From: Coraliomargarita sp965656715
GTDB lineage: Bacteria; Verrucomicrobiota; Verrucomicrobiia; Opitutales; Coraliomargaritaceae
DNA length: 64,000 bases
NCBI GenBank assembly: GCA_965656715.1
Contig: CBFHLR010000003.1
Location: 62,001 to 126,000, forward strand
Reading direction: 5' to 3'
Below the pieces are notes generated by a model. The model made no database searches, was not told the origin of the DNA, and worked only from the letters and a program-made list of their open reading frames with translations. A program made the translations under genes and the position numbers. Shown here piece after piece: positions 57,267-64,000 of the stretch (position 1 is its first letter; each line of letters opens with the position of its first letter).

Positions 57267-58760
57267 TTATGAGATTTGTTGGCGCAGGTGTTCGTGGCGG
57301 ATGTTCGCCAGAGCGACTTCGGCGGTGATGCGTCCGGCTTGCCAGAGCTCGAAGACCGAGGCGTCCATCTGGACCATGCCTGCGCGGCGTCCGGTTTCCA
57401 TGACGTTGTCCAAGCCTTGTGTCTTGCCTTCTCGGATGAGTGCGGACACTGCGAGATTTTGGAGGAGTAATTCACAGGCTAGTGCGACACCTCCGTCAGT
57501 GGAGGGGAGCAGGCGTTGGCAGATGACGCCACGCAAACTCTCTGCAACCATCGCGCGGATCTGTGCCTGTTGTGCGGGAGGAAAGACGTCTAGCAAGCGA
57601 TTCAAGGTCGTGGCCGCATCGCTGGTGTGCATGGTGCCGATCACCAAGTGGCCTGTTTCGGAGGCGCTGATCGCCATCTCGATGGTTTCCAGATCCCGCA
57701 TTTCACCGATCACAATGATATCGGGGTCTTGTCGTAGTGCACCTTTGAGCGCGCTTTTAAAGGTCTTCGTATGCGGGCCAACTGCACGCTGAGTGATGGA
57801 GCATTGGTCGGAGTGGTGAATGATCTCAATCGGTTCCTCGACCGTAATCACGTGGTCTTCGCGCGTTTGGTTCAGGATACTCACGAGCGCGGAAAGCGTG
57901 GTCGTTTTACCTGCACCCACGGGGCCTGTGACGAGAACGAGCCCGTTGTGGTAGGCGAGTAGTTCTTTAATGCGCTCGGCATTGGGGAAGCCAAGCGCCT
58001 CCAGACTTGGGGCAGTTGCGGGAATAATACGATAGGTGCCCGCTATGCCGTCGCGGTGCTTCATTAGATTGACTCGAAAGCGTTGGCCCGAATCCAGTGG
58101 TAAGGCGAAGTCGTATTCGCCGTGTTGGAGAAACTCTGCCTTTTCTTGTTCAGTCAGGAGCGAGAGATTCAGGTGTTCGGACGCCGCGGCGGAGGTGACT
58201 TCTGCGGACTGATACTGGATCGCTCGATTCTTGCGAATAAAGATGCGACTATCGGCACAAACGTGCAGATCACTCGCACCTTCGGCGCAGGCCGCCAATA
58301 GTAGGGCGGTCATGCCTTGACCCGCAGTGCGCGGGTTGGCCGTATCGAAGTCGGATGGTGTAATCCACGCTGGGCTTACATCGCTGCTGACATCCAGTGT
58401 CGAGTGCGGTGGTTCCGACTCCAGCGGCGCGGATACAGTCTCAGGTTGAGGCTCAGCTCTAGCTTGGGTATTGAGCCGAATTTTTGGGCGCTCTGATATG
58501 GGCGCGACCCCAGTGTCATTTTGCGCTTCAAAGGGATTGTATGCCGCCAGATGTCCGGCGGCATGCTGTTCAGTTGCCGTGTTGAGTGCGGCTTGAACAG
58601 CTTCGAGGTCGTCACTTACACCGTCGTTGAGGATGTCTTGTGCAAAATCAAACAGCTCGGCGGAGTGGCCAATTTTTTGGCCAAGTTCATAGACGGTTGC
58701 GCGGTCCAGGATGCCTTGGTCGATGCACAGGCAGGCGAATAGTTTCAGGTCTTCAGTCAC
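57267..58760 (-). CDS. PilT-family ATPase 2 with N-terminal extension
   Basis: This is a 497-residue PilT/PilU-like protein. Residues 1-150 are an extension: a helical part (about 1-75) then a low-complexity, Glu/Pro/Ser-rich linker. The core has ASDLHVCADSRIFIRKN (about 163-179), Walker A GPVGAGKTTT (about 278), VEEPIEI (about 303), DPDIIVIGEMRDLET (about 342) and GTMHTSDAATTLNRL (about 369), plus ALIREGKTQGLDNVMETG. The Walker A Ala-Gly in place of Gly-Ser is mild. The start is GTG 58760. It is upstream of PilT 1 on the same strand. Confidence 0.88.
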   Translation of the reverse strand: MTEDLKLFACLCIDQGILDRATVYELGQKIGHSAELFDFAQDILNDGVSDDLEAVQAALNTATEQHAAGHLAAYNPFEAQNDTGVAPISERPKIRLNTQARAEPQPETVSAPLESEPPHSTLDVSSDVSPAWITPSDFDTANPRTAGQGMTALLLAACAEGASDLHVCADSRIFIRKNRAIQYQSAEVTSAAASEHLNLSLLTEQEKAEFLQHGEYDFALPLDSGQRFRVNLMKHRDGIAGTYRIIPATAPSLEALGFPNAERIKELLAYHNGLVLVTGPVGAGKTTTLSALVSILNQTREDHVITVEEPIEIIHHSDQCSITQRAVGPHTKTFKSALKGALRQDPDIIVIGEMRDLETIEMAISASETGHLVIGTMHTSDAATTLNRLLDVFPPAQQAQIRAMVAESLRGVICQRLLPSTDGGVALACELLLQNLAVSALIREGKTQGLDNVMETGRRAGMVQMDASVFELWQAGRITAEVALANIRHEHLRQQIS

Positions 58761-58836
58761 AAGCAGTGGAGGGTTGTGACTGTGATGGCTGAAGCGCTAA
58801 AAATCGCAAGTGCTGATCCTGAGATTTCTCAATCCT

Positions 58837-58907
58837 GTATGGCCTTTGCTTGCAAAGTGCCGCTGTTAGTGGGACAGAACTGGAACGGCATCGAGCAAGC
58901 TCGAGCC

Positions 58908-58911
<4 letters not shown>
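58837..58911. repeat. REP-like element 10 (GTAGGG type, supplies the mscS stop)
   Basis: It opens with GTATGGCC (one change from GTAGGG) and closes with GCCCTAC. The hairpins are GGCCTTTGC/GCAAAGTGCC (58841-58862) and GGCATCGAGC/GCTCGAGCC. The terminal CTAC (58908-58911) contains the complement of the mscS TAG stop. The first hairpin is nearly identical to element 2. Confidence 0.85.
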
Positions 58912-60023
<1,112 letters not shown>

Positions 60024-60115
60024 AACTTAGTGTAGTTATGGATAGCAGGTTTGATACCGATTTATGTTACATTCTCTTAAGCGAGGTGGAGACGTCAGAA
60101 TAGAACACGCGTGTT

Positions 60116-60195
60116 CTTAATCATACTCCTAATCGTAATCCTAATCTACCCTAGCGGGAGAGGATTAAGATTAAGAGTAGGATTACGAGTAAGAT
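60116..60195. repeat. hexad-word inverted repeat (TAATCC type), copy 5
   Basis: The left arm 60116-60150 steps by 6 nt (CTTAAT, CATACT, CCTAAT, CGTAAT, CCTAAT); the right arm 60159-60195 is its approximate reverse complement (GATTAA, GATTAA, GAGTAG, GATTAC, GAGTAA). It lies between the argS stop (60213) and the mscS start. Confidence 0.85.
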
Positions 60196-60212
60196 GCAGC
60201 CTTAAGGCTGGG

Positions 60213-61991
60213 TTACATGCGCTCCAGCGGTGTGATGCCGAGCAGTTCCAAGCCGGTTTTCAGCACGGTGCGGGTGCGTGCGCAGAGGAGTAGGCGGCGT
60301 GCCTTGACGGCCTCGTCGTCGACCATGACCTTGTCGGCATTGTAGAAACTGCTGTAGGCACCGGCCAATTCATACAAGTAGGTGCAGAGGAAGTGTGGGC
60401 GCAGGTCGTTGAGTGTGAGCTCGAGTGCGTTGACTAGACCCATGAGCTTGCGGGCGAGCGCGTGCTCGGCGTCGGTTTCGAGTGGACTGGCTCCGGTGAT
60501 CGGTGCATCCGGATCGAGTTCGCATTTGCGGAAGATGCTGTTGATACGCGCGACTGCATACATGAGGTAAGGCGCAGTGTTGCCCTCAAAGCTGAGCATA
60601 CGATCCCAGTTGAACATGTAGTCCTGAGTGCGGTTGCTGGAAAGGTCGGCGTATTTAAGTGCCCCGACGCCAACCGCATCGGCGATCTCAGCTTGCTCGT
60701 CAGCGGAGAGATCCGGGTTCTTTTCCTTCACTACGGCGAGCGCGCGTTCGCGGGCTTCGTCGAGCAGGGCTTGCAACTTGATGGTTTCGCCGGACTTGGT
60801 TTTGAATGGCTTTTTGTCCTCGCCCAGAATCGTGCCCCACCAAACGTGGCTCATTGCTGGCAGCGGGTAATCCTTGGCCTTGAACCATTTTTCCGTGGTC
60901 AGGAACAGCTGCTGGAAGTGGTCCTGCTGACGGGCGTCGGTCAGGTAAATGACTTCGTCGGCTTTGAACTCTTCGACGCGGTAAAGGATGGTCGCCAAGT
61001 CAGTGGACGCGTAGTTAGAAGCGCCGTCCTTCTTGCGGATGTTGAAGGGGTAGGGGCGTTCGTTGTCACGTGCGAACTTCTTCACTTCATCGTGCCAGAC
61101 CACGAGTGCGCCGTCACTCTCTTCGGCGAGGCCGATTTCACTGAGTTCGCTGTAGATGCGCTCGACTTTGTCTCGGTAGAAGGACTCCCCGAGGGCGATG
61201 TCGACGTGCACGCCCATCTGCTTGAACAGCTTGTCGAAGGCTTCCATCGAGATATCGACGATCTGGTGCCAGAGGGCGGTGTTTTCTTCGTCGCCTTCCT
61301 GCAGCTTGACGAGCTCGTTGCGAGAGATGTCGCGCAATTCGGGCTCGTCGCGTTCGAGAGCGGAGCCGTCCTTGTAAAGTTGGTCCAAGGCGGCGAGCGG
61401 GTTGTCACCGATGTTGGCGAGGTCGATGCTGTCGCGCTTGATCTTCATGATCAGCGTGCCGAAGTTGGTGCCCCAGTCGCCGATGTGGTTGTCGCGAATC
61501 GTGTCTGCACCGCAGAAGTCGAGGAGACGGGCGATCGCTTCACCGATCACCATTGGACGTAAGTGACCAATGTGTGCCTGCTTCGCGGTGTTCGCGCTTG
61601 GGTAGTCGATGACAATCTTGCGGCCCTTCTTGAGGTCGCCGGCACCCGACTGGTAGTCGGCGCTGGTGGAGTATTGCTCCAACCACTGCCACAGGAATGC
61701 GGTGGTAAATTTGAAATTGATGAAGCCAGGGCCCGCGATGGAGAGCTCGACCATGTCGGGATCGAATTGACCGGAGGCCTGCGCGGCGTCAACTAGCTTT
61801 TGCGCGAGTTCGCGTGGGTTAGCCTTGCTGCGCTTGGCAAAACCAAGGACGCCGTTGGCTTGGAAGTCGCCGAACTTCGGGTCGGCTGGGCGCACGCCGG
61901 GTGCAAACTCGGGACCGAAGCCCTCGGTTTCGGCGGCGATTTGCGCGAGTGCGTTTTCAATTGCTAAAGATGGGTTGAACCAGACCTGCAT
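60213..61991 (-). CDS. argS: arginyl-tRNA synthetase
   Basis: ArgS charges tRNA-Arg. In 592 residues it has SANTAKQAHIGHLRPMVIGE (HIGH motif, about 119-138), the DNHIGDWGTNFG loop (about 152-163), the KMSKS-equivalent GEDKKPFKTKSGE (about 380-392) and C-terminal anticodon-binding helices (LALEL-type NALELTLNDLRPH). It lies downstream of the FAH gene on the minus strand, with a 138-nt repeat-rich spacer. Confidence 0.97.
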   Translation of the reverse strand: MQVWFNPSLAIENALAQIAAETEGFGPEFAPGVRPADPKFGDFQANGVLGFAKRSKANPRELAQKLVDAAQASGQFDPDMVELSIAGPGFINFKFTTAFLWQWLEQYSTSADYQSGAGDLKKGRKIVIDYPSANTAKQAHIGHLRPMVIGEAIARLLDFCGADTIRDNHIGDWGTNFGTLIMKIKRDSIDLANIGDNPLAALDQLYKDGSALERDEPELRDISRNELVKLQEGDEENTALWHQIVDISMEAFDKLFKQMGVHVDIALGESFYRDKVERIYSELSEIGLAEESDGALVVWHDEVKKFARDNERPYPFNIRKKDGASNYASTDLATILYRVEEFKADEVIYLTDARQQDHFQQLFLTTEKWFKAKDYPLPAMSHVWWGTILGEDKKPFKTKSGETIKLQALLDEARERALAVVKEKNPDLSADEQAEIADAVGVGALKYADLSSNRTQDYMFNWDRMLSFEGNTAPYLMYAVARINSIFRKCELDPDAPITGASPLETDAEHALARKLMGLVNALELTLNDLRPHFLCTYLYELAGAYSSFYNADKVMVDDEAVKARRLLLCARTRTVLKTGLELLGITPLERM

Positions 61992-62030
61992 CGCGCCAGA
62001 GAAAAACCTGTGTGAGCGGGGTCAAGCTCC

Positions 62031-62055
62031 ATTCAGGGCGCGAGTCGCCCTGAAT
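62031..62055. repeat. perfect 10-bp hairpin upstream of argS
   Basis: ATTCAGGGCG (62031-62040) and CGCCCTGAAT (62046-62055) are exact inverted copies around 5 nt. It has no T-run and lies 40 nt upstream of the argS start, next to a hexad-word repeat. Confidence 0.75.
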
Positions 62056-62060
62056 CGTCT

Positions 62061-62137
62061 GACTCTTAATCCGACTCTTACTCCTAATCCTGCACTGCGT
62101 GGGGATTAAGATTACGAATAGGATTATGATTAAGAGT
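62061..62137. repeat. hexad-word inverted repeat (TAATCC type), copy 6
   Basis: The left arm 62061-62090 steps by 6 nt (GACTCT, TAATCC, GACTCT, TACTCC, TAATCC); the right arm 62103-62137 is the approximate reverse complement. The right arm includes the stop codon and last serine codon of the FAH gene (stop at 62130). Confidence 0.85.
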
Positions 62138-62939
62138 GTGATTCCTCCGCAATCACGGGGTTACTCAGGCGGCCGATGCCAGTGATATCGACGCAGATTT
62201 CGTCGCCTTGCTTGAGGAATCGCTGTGGGTCGGCTGCCATGCCAACGCCGGGAGGAGTGCCGGTGAGAATGACCGTGCCGGGGAGCAGGGTGGTGCTGCC
62301 ACTCAGGAAGGCGATGAGCTCGGCGACACTGAAAATCATATCGCCGGTCCAGGATTCTTGCCGGATGTCGCCGTTCAGGATGCCGCGCAGCGGTAGAATC
62401 TGTGGATTCGGAATGTCGTCGGCTGTGATGAGCACGGGGCCGAGCGGGCAAAAAGTGTCGAAGCTCTTGCCCTTTACCCATTGGCCACCGCCGTGGAATT
62501 TTTGCCAGTCCCGCGCACTGACGTCGTTGGCACAGGTATAACCGAGCACGTAGTCGAGCGCCTTGGCGGGTGAGACGTTCTTGCAGGTTTTACCAATTAC
62601 CACCGCGAGCTCCGCTTCGTAGTCGACCTGATCGCTGTGCAAGTGGCGTGGCAGGACAATGGGATCGTCCGGATTCTGCACCGCGGCTGGGTTCTTCATA
62701 AACACGATCGGATGCTCCGGCAGCGTTGAGTCCATTTCATCCGCGTGTTCCTTGTAGTTGAGGCCAATGCCGTAAATCGCAGTTGGAACGACGGGCGCGA
62801 GGCGCTTGATTGGTTTCAGCACTTCATCGGTCTGGGTGAAATCGCCGTAGAGGTCGCCCTCGATTCGAAAAACTTGAGAGTGTGCTTCAACGGCGTAGTG
62901 GGTGCTGCCGTCAGCAGTGAGGACGCGGGTGATCATCAT
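62130..62939 (-). CDS. fumarylacetoacetate hydrolase family protein
   Basis: This is a 269-residue FAH-fold enzyme. The signature GIGLNYKEHADEM (about residues 57-69), metal-binding DYEAELAVVIG (about 102-112; two Glu) and CANDVSARDWQ (about 135-145) define the family, and PPGVGM (about 230) is the C-terminal motif. Members include acylpyruvate hydrolases, ureidoglycolate lyase-like enzymes and HpaG; the substrate cannot be decided. The start is ATG 62939 or 62936. It is upstream of argS on the minus strand. Confidence 0.88.
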   Translation of the reverse strand: MMITRVLTADGSTHYAVEAHSQVFRIEGDLYGDFTQTDEVLKPIKRLAPVVPTAIYGIGLNYKEHADEMDSTLPEHPIVFMKNPAAVQNPDDPIVLPRHLHSDQVDYEAELAVVIGKTCKNVSPAKALDYVLGYTCANDVSARDWQKFHGGGQWVKGKSFDTFCPLGPVLITADDIPNPQILPLRGILNGDIRQESWTGDMIFSVAELIAFLSGSTTLLPGTVILTGTPPGVGMAADPQRFLKQGDEICVDITGIGRLSNPVIAEESHS

Positions 62940-62943
62940 ACTT

Positions 62944-63027
62944 ACAGAGGACAGATGTCAGAGGTCAGAAGCCAGAAAATAGTTCCCGTTATTATTGACT
63001 GACGGCTGAATCCTGCCTCCTGATAAC
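62944..63027. repeat. heptad-word inverted repeat (nnnCAGA type), copy 2
   Basis: The left arm 62944-62978 steps by 7 nt through GGACAGA, TGTCAGA, GGTCAGA and AGCCAGA. The right side 62996-63023 on the opposite strand reads CAGGAGG/CAGGATTCAG-like heptads. It lies directly upstream of the FAH start. Confidence 0.75.
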
Positions 63028-63100
63028 TTAGATTAGATATCTGCAAATTTTTTCTTGCGCTGTGCCTTTGGGCTACCTTTATTCCCGGCTTCCCAATTAC

Positions 63101-63177
63101 GGGGGCTTAGCTCAGTTGGTTAGAGCGCATCCTTGACATGGATGAGGTCGCAGATTCGAATTCTGTAGCTCCCACCA
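63101..63177 (+). tRNA. tRNA-Val (anticodon GAC)
   Basis: This is a 77-nt tRNA. The acceptor GGGGGCT pairs with AGCTCCC (one G-U), the D arm has the usual AGCTCAGTTGGTTAGAGC, the anticodon loop TTGACAT gives GAC, and the T arm is GCAGATTCGAATTCTGT. The discriminator is A and CCA is encoded. A TTGCGC-N17-TTTATT pair ends about 22 nt upstream and is a plausible promoter. Confidence 0.97.
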
Positions 63178-63183
63178 TTTTTT

Positions 63184-63217
63184 AGCTCGTAGGTTCACAT
63201 GGCCTACGAGCTTTTTT
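63184..63217 (+). terminator. terminator after tRNA-Val
   Basis: AGCTCGTAGG (63184-63193) and CCTACGAGCT (63203-63212) form a perfect 10-bp stem followed by six T residues. Confidence 0.93.
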
Positions 63218-63273
63218 GTGCATTAGCTGTAGATCTCAGGATTCTTCATCTGCGATGGTCCGACGTAGACACG

Positions 63274-63419
<146 letters not shown>

Positions 63420-63605
63420 GAAATGGATAGGGGCCTTTTTTCAGAGATCAACCCCAAATTTTGTAAAAATGTAACTTTTCTGATTTCTTTCGAAAAAGCT
63501 GTGGTGGGGCTTGAATGTTGGATTCCTTTCCCTTACCAACGATGGCCTTATTAATTACGCACTCTAACTTCCGCTAACCTTCTGGTGGCGTTTATCTTAT
63601 CGGCT

Positions 63606-64000
63606 ATGTCAGAAAACTCCAAGGACACCTCAAAGCAGTCTCTCGATCTCTCATCTCTTTCCGGTCTCGATTTCGGCCCGTCTTGGACCGATGGGAAGTC
63701 TAACTCTAAGCAGCAGGCAAAGCAATTTGATAAGCCGCGTGGCGCTGGTCGTGGTGCCCGCGATTCCGGTCGCCGCAGTGGTGGTAGCGGAGGTGGTGGT
63801 AACCGCGATCGCCGTAGTGGGGGCCGCCCGCAACGGATTCACGCAGGTGGCGGTGCTGGTGGCGAAGGCCGTGGCCGTCGTGATGGAGGTGAAGGTCGTC
63901 GTGAGCGCCGTGGTGGTGAGCGCCGCCCACATGCACCGAGACCCTTTGAGCCAACGATTAAGGTCGACCTCTATCCCCAGGACGAAGCATTCGATGCCTT
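63606..64000 (+). CDS. Arg/Gly-rich protein, N-terminal part (runs off the window)
   Basis: An open frame starts at ATG 63606 and has no stop before the window end; 131 codons are visible. Residues 1-40 are Ser-rich with LDFGPSW. Residues 44-112 are low-complexity and strongly basic, built from RGG, GGR, GGG and RRDGG-like units, as in RNA-binding RGG regions. A folded part begins near residue 114 (PFEPTIKVDLYPQDEAFDA). I do not recognise a named family; nucleic-acid binding by the basic region is inferred. Confidence 0.8.
   Translation, partial: MSENSKDTSKQSLDLSSLSGLDFGPSWTDGKSNSKQQAKQFDKPRGAGRGARDSGRRSGGSGGGGNRDRRSGGRPQRIHAGGGAGGEGRGRRDGGEGRRERRGGERRPHAPRPFEPTIKVDLYPQDEAFDA

Overview
The window looks like chromosome of a marine, Na+-using member of the Verrucomicrobiota, most likely class Opitutia near Puniceicoccales/Coraliomargarita. 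This is inferred from protein style, the single-core EF-Ts, the Na+ machinery, weak Shine-Dalgarno sequences and frequent GTG starts; no search was possible. I see no transposase, phage gene, integrase or CRISPR array. Nearly all sequence is housekeeping, so the unusual material is in the intergenic DNA and in one membrane/peptide operon.

Layout. 1-5.8 kb: end of an Mrp Na+/H+ antiporter operon (mrpD-G), a second Na+/H+ antiporter, a PPK2 polyphosphate kinase and a Na+/phosphate symporter. 6-11 kb: a DCC-family protein, an ArsR-methyltransferase fusion, carboxynorspermidine synthase, SufT and a pair of small heat-shock proteins behind a possible sigma-54 promoter. 11-17.6 kb: rpsB-tsf, menH, cyclophilin, aroK, a thioesterase, two small unknown membrane proteins and an orphan histidine kinase. 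17.6-21.3 kb: tig-clpP-clpX. 21.5-31.1 kb: an ABC-F ATPase, a Yip1-like protein, recN, a ClC antiporter, tRNA-Tyr, ridA with a dicarboxylate symporter, and rsmA. 31.3-33.3 kb: queC-queD-queE (preQ0 synthesis). 33.5-47.2 kb: a 13-gene complex I operon, nuoB to nuoN, with no nuoA. 47.2-51.4 kb: an apparent four-gene operon of RimB-like protease, 7TM/inactive-transglutaminase protein, RimK-like ATP-grasp ligase and a pentameric ligand-gated ion channel homologue. 51.4-64 kb: metY, a TMTC-like membrane protein with a DUF192 lipoprotein, an M24 peptidase, two PilT-type ATPases, MscS, argS, a fumarylacetoacetase-family protein, tRNA-Val, tRNA-Leu with anticodon AAG, and the start of an RG-rich protein.

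The intergenic DNA is dense in repeats of two architectures. One is a set of about ten REP-like elements that begin with GTAG, usually hold two hairpins and usually end with CTAC. Some supply the stop codon of the neighbouring gene. The other is a set of degenerate short-word arrays with fixed period (6 nt around ATC, 7 nt around GAAC or CAGA, 8 nt around CTGAAA), often folded into long inverted repeats. Two of these arrays fill spacers inside the que and nuo operons, and others reach into the last codons of recN and the FAH gene.

Functionally the window fits an aerobic, salt-adapted heterotroph. Complex I pumps protons, Mrp and NhaD-like antiporters convert that to a Na+ gradient, and Na+-driven phosphate and dicarboxylate uptake uses it. 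MscS, ClC and possibly the ligand-gated channel operon handle ionic and osmotic stress.
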